This document shows, piece after piece, positions 7,659 to 16,276 of a DNA stretch of 64,000 nt (the first letter of the stretch is position 1; each line of letters starts with the position of its first letter). The stretch spans positions 1 through 64,000 of the forward strand of contig NZ_BOMZ01000002.1 in the NCBI RefSeq assembly GCF_016862455.1, read 5' to 3'. This stretch comes from Actinoplanes utahensis. Lineage in GTDB: Bacteria; Actinomycetota; Actinomycetes; Mycobacteriales; Micromonosporaceae. A program made the translations under genes and the position numbers. The notes under the pieces are model-generated. The model was given only the letters and a program-made list of their open reading frames with translations, had not been told where the DNA came from and made no database searches.

Positions 7659-8257
7659 GGCTTGCCGCTGCCCATCGGCATGCCGGAGGCCGGCATCTCC
7701 GAACCGTGGCCCGGGGCGTAGCTCTCACCGGCGCCGGCGAACGGCTTGGCGATCGCGGTGAACGTCACCGGCGCGCCGGCGGCGAGCGTGAGGGTGAACG
7801 TCACCTCGTCACCGGCCTTGATCTCGGCGGCCGGCTTCATCAGCATCAGGTGGTCGCCGCCGGGAGCCAACTCGTGGGTGCCGCCCTCCGCGATGACGAG
7901 GCCACCCTCCTTCTCCCGCATGACCATCTTGCCGTCCTGCACGGCCATCTCGTGCAACTCCATCGGCGACACCGGCGACGCGACGCCGGTCACCGTGACG
8001 TCGGCGCCGGTGCCGTTGACGAGCGTCCCGAACGCGGCAGTCATCTCGCCCGCCTTGCCGGCCTTGACCCACGGGTCCTTGATCGTCAGCGTCGCGGCCG
8101 CGGTGGCCGACGGCGCCGGGCCCGGTGCCGTCGCGCTGCCGGTGGTGGTGGTCCCGTCGCCGCCGCACCCGGTCAGCGTGCCGGCGGCCAGGGCGCCGGC
8201 CAGCAGGATCGACGCCACGGTGCGCCGACGGGAACCGGAGAGGAAGGTGAGTCGCAT
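7655..8257 (-). CDS. PCuAC copper chaperone lipoprotein
   Basis: A 200-residue lipoprotein (lipobox LTGC, C31) with a PCuA(C) domain that delivers Cu(I) to the CuA site of cytochrome oxidase. The family motif is seen as H102 and M104 in MELHEM, methionines in KMVM, and H136 and M138 in GGDHLMLM. The His/Met-rich tail GHGSEMPASGMPMG could bind extra copper. The ATG at 8257 is chosen from the signal peptide; no strong ribosome-binding site is seen. The gene lies 80 bp after the CopD-CtaG gene and overlaps copC by 4 nt. Confidence 0.92.
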   Translation of the reverse strand: MRLTFLSGSRRRTVASILLAGALAAGTLTGCGGDGTTTTGSATAPGPAPSATAAATLTIKDPWVKAGKAGEMTAAFGTLVNGTGADVTVTGVASPVSPMELHEMAVQDGKMVMREKEGGLVIAEGGTHELAPGGDHLMLMKPAAEIKAGDEVTFTLTLAAGAPVTFTAIAKPFAGAGESYAPGHGSEMPASGMPMGSGKP

Positions 8258-8337
8258 GATTCTCGTTTCGTTCGAGGGTCGGATGTGCACCGGTCCGGCC
8301 CGCAGGCCCGGCCGGTTCCCGGCGACGCCGGAAGTCC

Positions 8338-10314
8338 TCATCTCTTCCGCGCCGCGGCGAGGAAGGCGTTGTAGCGGGCCAGATCGTCCTCGTCGCCGTG
8401 CCGGTCGGCGCGGTCGGCGGCCCGATCCAGGCGAGCCTGTTCGCGCTCGTCGGAGCGGATCCACTGGCGGACCAGCACCAACATGACGATCACCGCGGGG
8501 ATCTCGCCGAACGCCCAGGCCAGGGCGGCGCCGAGCCGCTGATCGGCGAGCAGCGGCCCGGCCCACGGCGGATGGACGGCGGTGTACCAGCCGGCGGCGA
8601 TCACGGTGGTGGACTGCAGCAGCACGAACCCGAAGAAGGCGTGCGACACCATCGCCAGGAAGTGCACGACCGTCAGCATCGCCGGAGGGATCCGGCGGCG
8701 GCCCGGGTCGGCGCCGATCAGCACCCAGAACAGCAGGTATCCGGCGAGCACGAAGTGCACCAGCATGGCCAGATGACCGAGGTGGTAGCGCATCAGCGTG
8801 CCGAGCAGGTCGCCCATGTAGAGGCCGTACAGGCTGGACACGTAGATGCCGAGAGCGACCAGCGGGTGACTGAGCAGCCGCACGGCACGGCTGTGCAGGA
8901 CCAGCAGCAGCCACTCCCGGGCGCCGCGGACCTGCGGGTCGGCCGGGCGGCGCAGCGCACGCAGCGCGAGAGTCACCGGGGCGCCGCCGACGAGCAGGAT
9001 CGGCACCACCATCGACAGGACCATGTGCTGCACCATGTGGACGCTGAACAGCACGTAGGCGTACCGGGCCACGCCCAGGCCGGTGATCGCGGCCAGCAGC
9101 AGCATCCCGGCGACCCACGAGAGCGTCCGGCTGACCGGCCAGCCGTGCCCGGCCCGGCGCATCCGGCGGACCCCCGCCAGGTAGACGAGGACCCCGACGG
9201 CGACGACGGTCAGGAAGAACATGTCCGGCAGCGGCCCGCCGAGCAGCCGGGCGGCGGTCATCGGGGCCGGCATGCCGAAACCGAGCAGCTCCACCAGCGG
9301 ATCCGGCCCGGCCACCTCCCGCGGCACCGGGGTGGGGCTGCGCGACAACGCCACCGCCAGCCCGGCGGCCGCGGCGAGGACGATCAGCTCACCGGCGGCC
9401 AGCCGCAGGAAGGCCCACGGCGCTCCGGCACGCAGCGCCGGCAGGGTGCGGGTGCGATGCGCCACCCCGATCACCCCGACGATCACGAGCGCGAGAACCT
9501 TGAGGAGTACGAGTACGCCGTACCGTGAACCGGACAACGCCGGGAGGCCGCCCAGCCGCACCGCCGCGCTGACCGCGCCACTGATCGCCGTCGCCGTGAA
9601 ACACGCCAGCGCCAGCCGGCTGTAACGGGCGGCCGTGTCGGCGAAGCGCCGGTGCCGGCGCACCAGCAACAGACCCGCCAGCCCGCCCGTCCACAGGGAC
9701 GCCGCCAGGATGTGCAGTGCCAGCCCGGTCACCGCGACCTGATGGTCACCGGCGCCGGCGGCGTGCCCGGTGAACGCCGGCGGCAGCAGGGCCGCGGCCG
9801 CCAGTACGGCGGTGACGGCGGCCAGGCCGCGTGACACCCCGGCCCGGCTCAGGATCGCCACCGTCACCGCCGGCCCGGCCTGCAGCAGCAGCGCCTGCCC
9901 CTGGTCGATCGAGAGCGCGAAGCTGAGGACCGCCTGGCCGCTGAGCCGCCGCACCGGCAGGCCCAGCACGTCGGAGACGGTGAACACGATCAGCATGGCC
10001 GACGCGGCCGCCCAGGCCAGGGCCAGGACGGTGACCCGGCGCAGCAGCAGCCAGCCGTGCGCGGACACGCTGCGGCCGTCGCCGGGCAGCAGGAACGCCG
10101 CGGTCACGGTCAGTCCGGCGGTCAGCACGCCGAGCAGGTTCGCCAGCATCCGCACGACCGGCAGCGCCCACCCGGTGAACGCGCCCGGGCCCGGGATGCC
10201 CGGCAGCGTGGTGCTGTCGACGGCGCCGCCGAACCGTGACGCCGCCACCAGGGCCAGCACTGCCGTGGCCGCGGCGGTCAGCGCCAGGGCCGGGGTTCTC
10301 AGGGCACTTCGCAC
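8338..10314 (-). CDS. CopD-CtaG fusion: copper import and oxidase assembly membrane protein
   Basis: About 658 residues with roughly 15 membrane spans. The N-terminal half resembles CopD, with His in LALHILAASLWTGG. The C-terminal half is a caa3-type CtaG domain, seen in FSVHMVQHMVLSMVVPILL, LYMGDLLGTLMRYHLGHL and VVHFLAMVSHAFFGFVL, whose histidines are expected copper ligands. A charged tail (DRAADRADRHGDEDDL) is cytoplasmic. Such fusions are known in actinobacteria. The protein likely takes copper from CopC and PCuAC and passes it to cytochrome c oxidase. The GTG at 10314 is the best guess before the first span; the signal is weak and upstream starts exist. Confidence 0.88.
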   Translation of the reverse strand: MRSALRTPALALTAAATAVLALVAASRFGGAVDSTTLPGIPGPGAFTGWALPVVRMLANLLGVLTAGLTVTAAFLLPGDGRSVSAHGWLLLRRVTVLALAWAAASAMLIVFTVSDVLGLPVRRLSGQAVLSFALSIDQGQALLLQAGPAVTVAILSRAGVSRGLAAVTAVLAAAALLPPAFTGHAAGAGDHQVAVTGLALHILAASLWTGGLAGLLLVRRHRRFADTAARYSRLALACFTATAISGAVSAAVRLGGLPALSGSRYGVLVLLKVLALVIVGVIGVAHRTRTLPALRAGAPWAFLRLAAGELIVLAAAAGLAVALSRSPTPVPREVAGPDPLVELLGFGMPAPMTAARLLGGPLPDMFFLTVVAVGVLVYLAGVRRMRRAGHGWPVSRTLSWVAGMLLLAAITGLGVARYAYVLFSVHMVQHMVLSMVVPILLVGGAPVTLALRALRRPADPQVRGAREWLLLVLHSRAVRLLSHPLVALGIYVSSLYGLYMGDLLGTLMRYHLGHLAMLVHFVLAGYLLFWVLIGADPGRRRIPPAMLTVVHFLAMVSHAFFGFVLLQSTTVIAAGWYTAVHPPWAGPLLADQRLGAALAWAFGEIPAVIVMLVLVRQWIRSDEREQARLDRAADRADRHGDEDDLARYNAFLAAARKR

Positions 10315-10595
10315 ATGATGATCAGTCGGCCGCCGGGCCGCTGTGGTTCCCGGCGTGATCGGCGCCTCCGCCACGGCCACCCGGATCCGGACCACGACCC
10401 GGGCGACTACAGTGCCGGCGCCGCGGTGCCCGGGAAAGCCGATGCGAGACCGGCCCCGCCACCGCTGCCGTCCGCCCACGGGCCCGCCGTGCGGAGCGGC
10501 CCCTTGCTGCTCCGGTCCCTGGCCGTCCTGCCCCGCGGGGCTGGGCGAGGTCGGCACCGGCCCTCCGCAACGCTGAAGTCAGCTTTATTCTGTTC

Positions 10596-10643
10596 TTAGA
10601 TTATTAATCTAATGTTGACACGTCGGCTCGGGTGCTCTCATGC
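10596..10643 (+). promoter_or_regulatory. Promoter with 17-bp palindromic operator (mannan operator 1)
   Basis: A perfect 17-bp palindrome, TTAGATTATTAATCTAA, lies at 10596-10612. Two bases later comes TTGACA (10615-10620), a perfect -35, and 17 bp on TCATGC (10638-10643) at the -10 place. The AT-rich palindrome stands out in this GC-rich DNA. The same layout, operator, 2 nt, TTGACA, 17 nt and YCATGCTG, is found on the minus strand before the mannoside ABC operon (27739-27786). Probable target of the ROK repressor at 27840. Confidence 0.82.
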
Positions 10644-10727
10644 TGGGCGGGACATCACGCTCCGTCATCCACCTCCACCGATGGAGGGCGGGGCGCCCAC
10701 CGGAATCCGTCCCCCACGGAGGCCCAC

Positions 10728-11726
10728 GTGAAACCGTCCCGCCCGACCTGGGCTCTCGGCGCCGCGCTCGTCCTGCTCGGCGCCGCCGTCGCCCACCATC
10801 CCGCGAAAGCCGAGGCGTTCCCGCCGAGCTCCCGGTCAGCCGTGATCAACTATCTGCGGTCGATCACCGGCGCCTCGATCGTGTCCGGCCAGCACAACAA
10901 GGAGCCGGCCACCGCACCGGACCAGTACACCGGGCAGGCGTACTCGGTGACCGGCCAGTGGCCCGGCCTCTGGGGCGGCGAGATGATGTTCCGTGCCGCC
11001 GACCAGGCCGGCCGGCAGCGCGTCGTCGACCAGGCGAAGGCCCAGTGGGCGGCCGGTTCGCTGGTCGCGCTGACCTGGCACGCCTGCTCCCCCACCGTCG
11101 CCGCCACCTGCGAGTTCGAGGGCGGCGTCAAGACCCGGATCAGTGACGCCCAGTTCCAGCAGGTCGTCACGGGCGGCACCGCGCTCAACAGCACCTGGCG
11201 CAGCCGGATGGCCGCGGTCGTGCCCTACCTGCGCCAGCTCAAGGACGCGGGCGTGCCGGTGCTGTGGCGCCCGTTCCACGAGATGAACGAGACGTGGAAC
11301 TGGTGGGGCGGCCGGCCCGGCGCGAACGGCGGTGCGAAGATCTTCCAGCAGATGAAGGACTACTTCGACAGCCAGGGCCTGGACAACCTGATCTGGGTGT
11401 GGAACGTGCAGGACAACCCGGCCGGTGGATGGTCGGCCTACTACCCCGGCGCCGGATACGCCGACGTCGTGAGCCTCGACGTCTGGTACAAGAGCCACCC
11501 GTCGTCGTCGGACTACTCCCAGATGCAGTCGATCGCGGGCGGCAAGCCGATCGCGATCGCCGAGATGGGCAAGGTGCCGAACGCCTCCCTGCTGACCGGC
11601 CAGCCGCGGTGGGCGTACTTCATGGTCTGGTCCGAGCAGTTGCGCGGCAACAACTCCAACGCCGAGATCCAGGCGGCGTACTTCCACGCCCGCGTGCTGA
11701 ACCGCGGCGAGGTCCGCGTCGGCTGA
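10728..11726 (+). CDS. Secreted GH26 endo-beta-1,4-mannanase
   Basis: A 332-residue exported glycoside hydrolase. The signal peptide runs to about residue 30 (ALVLLGAAVAHHPAKAEA). The GH26 barrel shows SGQHN near the start, TWHACSP, the acid/base E185 in WRPFHEMNETWNWW and the nucleophile E279 in IAIAEMGK. The WRPFHE and AEMG motifs are diagnostic for family 26, whose main activity is beta-mannanase. The GTG at 10728 has ACGGAGG about 5 nt upstream. There is no carbohydrate-binding module. A palindromic operator and TTGACA promoter precede it and a terminator hairpin follows, so it is a single-gene unit. It would cut extracellular mannan to oligosaccharides for the transporter at 24626-27689. 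Confidence 0.93.
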   Translation: MKPSRPTWALGAALVLLGAAVAHHPAKAEAFPPSSRSAVINYLRSITGASIVSGQHNKEPATAPDQYTGQAYSVTGQWPGLWGGEMMFRAADQAGRQRVVDQAKAQWAAGSLVALTWHACSPTVAATCEFEGGVKTRISDAQFQQVVTGGTALNSTWRSRMAAVVPYLRQLKDAGVPVLWRPFHEMNETWNWWGGRPGANGGAKIFQQMKDYFDSQGLDNLIWVWNVQDNPAGGWSAYYPGAGYADVVSLDVWYKSHPSSSDYSQMQSIAGGKPIAIAEMGKVPNASLLTGQPRWAYFMVWSEQLRGNNSNAEIQAAYFHARVLNRGEVRVG

Positions 11727-11731
11727 CCACC

Positions 11732-11763
11732 GCCGCCGGGCCGGACGAATCGGGCCCGGCGGC
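11732..11763 (+). terminator. Hairpin after the mannanase gene
   Basis: An 11-bp inverted repeat, gccgccgggcc and ggcccggcggc, with a 10-nt loop starts 5 nt after the stop codon. No T-tract follows. Confidence 0.75.
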
Positions 11764-12415
11764 CGCTACACCCCCGCAAGGGATCCGGGATCCGCGCGAG
11801 GCAGCCGCGGATCTGCCGTGACGACCCGGTCCGGACCCGCGCGGGGTAGCCGCGGATCGCCGCAACCGCGCGCTCGGTGCCGGCGTCACGATCGGGTCGT
11901 CAGTACTGCTACGGCGGATCCCGGCGTGGCGCGGGTCCGTGCCGGTTCGGTTCGTCCGGCTGGTCGTGGGTGCTGTCTCAGCAGCGCTGAGCCAGCACCC
12001 ACGACCAGCCGAGGGGTGACCGCAACGGCATGCATGAGTGGCACCGGGGGCGGTCGTGAGGCGACGCCTGCCGTGGCCGCCGCGAGTCACGGGACCCCAC
12101 GTGGCCCGTACCGAAGCAGGGTGTGAGAGAACCTCCGCGGACCGGAAGCAGACAACCGCCGTAGCGGTGTCAGGCGACATCGTGGCTCTTCTGCTCGGCT
12201 TCACCCGCATGCCGGCCCGGCCCGCGGTGGAACCGCACCGGTGAAGCCGACATGGCTGCCCGCCATAGCCTCCGGCGAGAACGAGGACGAGGACGGCCTG
12301 GGGAACCCGGCCCGCCACCAGGATCGCCTGCGTGACCAGCGCCCCACTGACGGCGAGGTCGGGTAGGGAGCCGCGGAATCGATCTTGAGAGTGCGCCCGG
12401 GACGCCGTAAGCTCT
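11764..12415. other. Non-coding stretch with a hairpin element
   Basis: About 650 bp with no reading frame I would trust. It contains short repeats of cgcggatc near 11795-11860 and the long hairpin at 11958-12010. Confidence 0.6.
11958..12010. repeat. 53-bp hairpin element, copy 1
   Basis: Perfect 18-bp arms, ggctggtcgtgggtgctg and cagcacccacgaccagcc, enclose an inner ctcagc/gctgag stem with an agc loop. The only mismatch is one base pair between the two stems. Related elements lie at 18960-19010 and 19016-19071. Confidence 0.85.
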
Positions 12416-12437
12416 GTTTTGAGCGACTGCTCAAAAC
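12416..12437. promoter_or_regulatory. 22-bp palindrome, operator-like
   Basis: A perfect inverted repeat, GTTTTGAGC-GACT-GCTCAAAAC, ends 33 bp before the membrane-protein start at 12471. The form fits a TetR-type operator. No TetR gene is adjacent. Confidence 0.65.
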
Positions 12438-12470
12438 GGATACTTCGAGCAGGATCGGCGGCACGGGCGC

Positions 12471-12863
12471 ATGACGGTCAGCAGAACGCGGAACCCTCGA
12501 ACCCGGCTGATGGTGGGCGGGCCGCGACGTGCGATGGCGGCGCTGGCGCCCGCCTACGGTGTCGTCTTCGGGGCAGCGCTGATCCTGAAGCTCGGCGAGC
12601 CATGGTGGGCCGCCATCGCCGTCCCGTTCGTGCTGGTCAGCGCCATCCCGCTGCTGACTCGCGGTTCACGGGCGTTCAACGGCGCCTGCTATACGGCGAT
12701 CGCGCTGCTGGCCTGCGCCGGCTGCTTCGGCGGGGTGCTGTTCCTGCCGGCAGCGCTGCCGCTGCTGTTCGCCACGCCGCCCGCACTGGGCGCGCCGCTA
12801 CCGCAAGCATGCGTGGCCGCGGTTCTCGCCGTCACGGGCGTCACGGTTCTGAACCTCTTCTGA
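12471..12863 (+). CDS. Small four-span membrane protein, unknown function
   Basis: 130 residues with a basic N-terminus and four hydrophobic segments (about 22-42, 46-62, 72-95 and 108-129) ending in VTGVTVLNLF. I recognise no family. The palindrome at 12416-12437 sits where an operator would act, so it may be a repressible single-gene unit. The Shine-Dalgarno is poor. It lies before the AT-rich operator of the sugar operon but is separated by about 90 bp, so co-transcription is unlikely. Confidence 0.6.
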   Translation: MTVSRTRNPRTRLMVGGPRRAMAALAPAYGVVFGAALILKLGEPWWAAIAVPFVLVSAIPLLTRGSRAFNGACYTAIALLACAGCFGGVLFLPAALPLLFATPPALGAPLPQACVAAVLAVTGVTVLNLF

Positions 12864-12891
12864 TGCTCCACGCCCACCCCTTCGATCCCCC

Positions 12892-12918
12892 TGGATTAAA
12901 TTAATTAAGTAATCTAGG
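12892..12918 (+). promoter_or_regulatory. Mannan operator 2 before the epimerase operon
   Basis: An AT island in GC-rich DNA. The core TTAATTAAGTAATCTAG (12901-12917) matches operator 1 at 12 of 17 positions, including a full TAATCTA half. The wider 12892-12918 is an imperfect dyad, tggatta to taatctagg. It lies about 40 bp before the TTG start of the epimerase gene. Unlike operators 1 and 3, no TTGACA follows. Confidence 0.6.
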
Positions 12919-12955
12919 GTCGCTCTGACGTCATCGTACGAAGGAGCATCCGTCC

Positions 12956-14182
12956 TTGAGTCCCTGGGCCGCACCCCCCACCGACGCCACCTGGCTCGCC
13001 GAGGAGACCGATCGCCTGTTCGCGTTCGGCCGGCGCTTCCCCCACCCGCTCGGCGGCGCCGCCTGGCTCACCACCGACGGCACACCCGACCTGGGCAAGC
13101 CGCGCCACACCTGGATCACCGCGCGGATGGCCCACGTCTACAGCCTCGGCCACCTGCTCGGCGTACCCGGCGCCGGCCACCTGGCCGACGTGGCCCTGGC
13201 CGGTCTCACCGGCGTGCTGCACGACCCGGACCACGGCGGCTGGCACCCCGCGATCACCTCCGACGGCCGTCCGGAGCCCGGCAAGTCCTGCTACGACCAC
13301 ACCTTCGTGGTCCTCGCCGCGTCGTCGGCCACGCTCGCCGGCCGGCCCGGGGCGCCGGAGCTGCTCACCGACGCCCTCGACGTTCTCGACAAGCGGTTCT
13401 GGAACCACGACGACGAGATGTTCGCCGACCGGTGGGACACCCCGTGGAGCCGGCTCGACGACTATCGCGGGCTCAACGCCAACATGCACGCGGTCGAGGC
13501 GATGCTCGCCGCCCACGACGCCACCGGAGACGCCGAACACCTGCGGCGGGCCCTCGCCGTCACGAAACGCGCCGTCGTCTGGGGACGGCAGCACGGCTGG
13601 CGGCTCCCGGAACACTTCGACGCCGGCTGGCAGCCCCGGCCGGACTACCACCACGACCGGCGGCACGATCCGTTCCAACCGTTCGGCGCCACCGTCGGGC
13701 ACGCCCTGGAATGGTCGCGGCTCATCCTGCACCTCGAGGCGGCCCTCGGCCCGGACGCCGGCGACTGGCTGCTGCCGGCCGCGAAAGCCCTGTTCGACCG
13801 GGCCGTCCAGGACGGCTGGGCGGTCGACGGCGCGCCGGGGTTCGTCTACACCACCGACTGGGACGGCGCCCCGGTCGTACGCCAGCGCATGCACTGGGTC
13901 GCCGCCGAGGCGATCGCCGCAGCCGCCGCCCTGCACGCCCGCACCGGCGACGAGCGCTACACCGCATGGTTCCGGATCTGGTGCGCCTACGTCCGCGAGC
14001 ATGTCGCCGACCCGGCACACGGCTCCTGGTGGCACGAACTCGACCCGGCCAACCAGCCCGCCGCCACCACCTGGCCCGGGAAACCCGACCTGTACCACGC
14101 CGTCCAGGCGATGCTGCTGCCCCGCGTCCCGCTGGCGCCCGGCCTCGCCGCGTCCTGCGCCCGGATCGGAGCAGCCCGGTGA
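12956..14182 (+). CDS. AGE-family epimerase/isomerase, likely D-mannose isomerase
   Basis: A 408-residue (alpha/alpha)6-barrel protein of the N-acylglucosamine 2-epimerase family. Expected active-site elements are visible: RHTWITARM, YDHTFVVLAAS, GLNANMHAVEAML, HALEWSRL and RMHWVAAEAIAAAAAL, whose histidines act in the proton relay. Relatives include mannose isomerase and cellobiose/mannobiose epimerases. The 4-nt overlap with a fructokinase-like gene favours mannose to fructose conversion. The start is a TTG at 12956 with AAGGAGC 8 nt upstream. First gene of a three-gene operon behind operator 2. Confidence 0.87.
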   Translation: MSPWAAPPTDATWLAEETDRLFAFGRRFPHPLGGAAWLTTDGTPDLGKPRHTWITARMAHVYSLGHLLGVPGAGHLADVALAGLTGVLHDPDHGGWHPAITSDGRPEPGKSCYDHTFVVLAASSATLAGRPGAPELLTDALDVLDKRFWNHDDEMFADRWDTPWSRLDDYRGLNANMHAVEAMLAAHDATGDAEHLRRALAVTKRAVVWGRQHGWRLPEHFDAGWQPRPDYHHDRRHDPFQPFGATVGHALEWSRLILHLEAALGPDAGDWLLPAAKALFDRAVQDGWAVDGAPGFVYTTDWDGAPVVRQRMHWVAAEAIAAAAALHARTGDERYTAWFRIWCAYVREHVADPAHGSWWHELDPANQPAATTWPGKPDLYHAVQAMLLPRVPLAPGLAASCARIGAAR

Positions 14183-15087
14183 CCCGTTTCCTGGTGGTCG
14201 GCGAGACCATCCTCGACGTCATCGGCACTCCCCCGGAGCAGCGTGAACTGCCCGGCGGCAGTCCCGCCAACGTGGCCGTCGGGCTCGGCCGGCTCGGCCA
14301 CGACGTGGCCCTGTGGACCCACGTCGGCGCCGACCCGGCCGGCGCCCTGCTGCGCGGCCACCTCACCGCCTCCCGGGTCACGCTGCCGGCCGCCGCCGCC
14401 GGAGTGAGCTCGCGGGCGATCGCCGAACTCGCCGCCGACGGCTCGGCACGCTACGAGTTCGCCGTCGAGTGGCCCCGCTGGCCGGACGGCCCGGCACCGG
14501 ACGCCGACGCCGACCATCTGCACACCGGCTCGATCGCCGCGCTGATGCCGCCGGGCGCCGACGACGTCGTCGCCCTGGTACGCGAACGCCGCCCCGGCAC
14601 GACCGTCAGCTACGACCCGAACATCCGGCCGTCGCTGGTCGGCCCGGCAGGCGAATGCCGTACCCGGGTGGAGGAGATCGTCGCCGCCGCCGACGTCGTC
14701 AAGGCGAGCGACGAGGACCTCGCCTGGCTCTACCCCGGCGCCTCCCCCGCCGACATCGCACGGCGATGGCTCGCCCTCGGTCCCGCCCTGGTCGCGGTGA
14801 CCCTCGGCGCGGACGGCGCCTTCGCCGTCGCCGGCGGCCGGCACGTGACGGTGGCACCCGTCCCGGTCACCGTCGCCGACACCGTCGGTGCCGGTGACGC
14901 GTTCATGTCCGGCCTGCTCGACGGGCTGCACCGCCGGGACCTCCTCGGCGCGGCGGCACGGCCGGACCTGTACGCCATCGGCGCCCCCCGACTGCACGAG
15001 GTGCTCTCGCATGCGGCCCTGATCGCGGCGATCACCGTGTCGCGTCCCGGCGCCGCCCCACCCACCAGAGAGGAACTGCCCGCATGA
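14179..15087 (+). CDS. PfkB-family sugar kinase, likely fructokinase
   Basis: A 302-residue ribokinase-fold kinase. The N-terminal signature GGSPANVAVGLGRLG and the C-terminal signature DTVGAGDAFMSGLLDGL, with the catalytic Asp of GAGD, are both intact. VSYDPNIRPSL and KASDEDLAWLYPG are typical of fructokinases. Its GTG overlaps the epimerase stop (GTGA), so the two are coupled. Together they would turn mannose into fructose and then fructose 6-phosphate, bypassing mannose kinase and phosphomannose isomerase. That pathway is inferred from the pairing; fructose specificity is not proven. Confidence 0.88.
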   Translation: MTRFLVVGETILDVIGTPPEQRELPGGSPANVAVGLGRLGHDVALWTHVGADPAGALLRGHLTASRVTLPAAAAGVSSRAIAELAADGSARYEFAVEWPRWPDGPAPDADADHLHTGSIAALMPPGADDVVALVRERRPGTTVSYDPNIRPSLVGPAGECRTRVEEIVAAADVVKASDEDLAWLYPGASPADIARRWLALGPALVAVTLGADGAFAVAGGRHVTVAPVPVTVADTVGAGDAFMSGLLDGLHRRDLLGAAARPDLYAIGAPRLHEVLSHAALIAAITVSRPGAAPPTREELPA

Positions 15088-16097
15088 GACGGCTGTCCCG
15101 AACCGTGATCGGCGCGCTCACCGCGCTGTCGGCCTGCGCCGTGGCCACCCCGGCGTCGGCCGCGCCCGCCTCCTGCAGCCGTGCCGTGGGACCCGGCGAG
15201 CACACCGTGCCGGTCACCTTCGAGGGCCGGGAGTATCCGGTGAACGTCTACGTCCCCGCCGGCGCCCGCGCCACCGAGCGGCTCCCGATCGTCCTGAACC
15301 TGCACGGCACACAGAGCACCGGCAGCGGCCAGCTCGCCTACAGCGGCATGCGACCGGCCGCCGACGCCGGACGCTATCTGGTGGTCGCCCCGGACGGCGC
15401 CATCCCGGCCGCCGCCGGGTTCGCCTGGAACGTACCGGGCGTGGGCACCCCACCCGTCGGCGCCCGCGACGACGTCGCCTACCTCGACCACGTCATCGGC
15501 ACCGCCGCCGGAACACTGTGCGGCGACCCCGCCCGGATCTACGGCACCGGGTACTCCGGCGGAGGCCGGATGCTGTCGGCGTTCGCCTGTCACCGCCCGC
15601 AAGCCCTGGCCGCGATCGCCCCGGTGGCCGGTCTGCGCGCCGGGCGCCCGGACCCTTCCGACCCCACCGGACCAGACCCCTCCTCCTGTACGCCGGCCCG
15701 CGGCGTCCCCGTGCTCACCTTCCACGGCGAGCAGGACCGGACCAACCCGTACCAGGGCGGCGGCTCCGCGTACTGGGGCTACTCCGTGCCGGCCGCCCAG
15801 CAGCGCTGGGCCCGGATCGACGACTGCCTGCCCCGGCCGCTGACCATCCGGATCAGCCGAACCGTCACGAAGACCTCCTACCTGGGCTGCTCCGGCGGCG
15901 CCGCAGTGACCCTTTACACCGTCGCCGACGGCGGCCACACCTGGCCCGGAACCACGATCGACAACGGCAACGGCACGGTCACCCACGACATCAGCGCCAA
16001 CCAGGTGATGTGGCGCTTCTTCCAGCAATACCGGATCCCCCGCCGGCCTACCGCGTGGCGGCATGCTGTACCGGATGCCGATGCTGGACGCCGCTGA
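15084..16097 (+). CDS. Secreted CE1/LpqC-like esterase
   Basis: A 337-residue exported alpha/beta hydrolase of the polyhydroxybutyrate depolymerase/feruloyl esterase group. Signal peptide to about ASA (residue 26). The nucleophile is in GTGYSGGGRM, the acid in TFHGEQDRTNPY, the histidine in VADGGHTWPG, and IVLNLHGTQS gives the oxyanion region. Its ATG overlaps the kinase stop (ATGA), making it the third gene of the mannose operon. I infer a deacetylase for acetylated mannan; feruloyl or other ester substrates remain possible. The last residues overlap a Fic gene remnant. Confidence 0.83.
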   Translation: MRRLSRTVIGALTALSACAVATPASAAPASCSRAVGPGEHTVPVTFEGREYPVNVYVPAGARATERLPIVLNLHGTQSTGSGQLAYSGMRPAADAGRYLVVAPDGAIPAAAGFAWNVPGVGTPPVGARDDVAYLDHVIGTAAGTLCGDPARIYGTGYSGGGRMLSAFACHRPQALAAIAPVAGLRAGRPDPSDPTGPDPSSCTPARGVPVLTFHGEQDRTNPYQGGGSAYWGYSVPAAQQRWARIDDCLPRPLTIRISRTVTKTSYLGCSGGAAVTLYTVADGGHTWPGTTIDNGNGTVTHDISANQVMWRFFQQYRIPRRPTAWRHAVPDADAGRR

Positions 16098-16276
16098 CCG
16101 GCGGGCCGCCGGGGAGGTCGACACGATGTACGCCGAGCTTCGCAGGCATCTGCGAAGCAAGCCCCGAGGGGAGGGCCAGCCGCGACGGAGCCTGTTCGCC
16201 GCAGCGATCCAGGGCTCCAACACCATCGAGAACATCACGATCAGCAGTGCGGACGCCCGGGCCCTGGCGGCGACGG
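16063..16276 (+). pseudogene. Fic/DOC protein, 5-prime remnant
   Basis: The frame from the ATG at 16063 encodes about 70 residues like the N-terminus of Fic family AMP-transferases: DRRAAGEVDTMYAELRRHLR, then FAAAIQGSNTIENITIS, the inhibitory-helix region that precedes the Fic core. It then runs into the end of the convergent arsC gene and stops near 16326. The catalytic HPFxxGNG motif is absent, so the gene is cut off. It overlaps the end of the esterase gene by 35 bp. It probably marks the join where the arsenic genes were inserted. Confidence 0.65.

Noticed and set aside
10322..10599. Short frames upstream of the mannanase
   Set aside because: Shadows of the CopD-CtaG N-terminus region; no coding texture.
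11818..12464. Several 60-100 residue frames
   Set aside because: No start signals or familiar motifs; they cover the hairpin element and operator.
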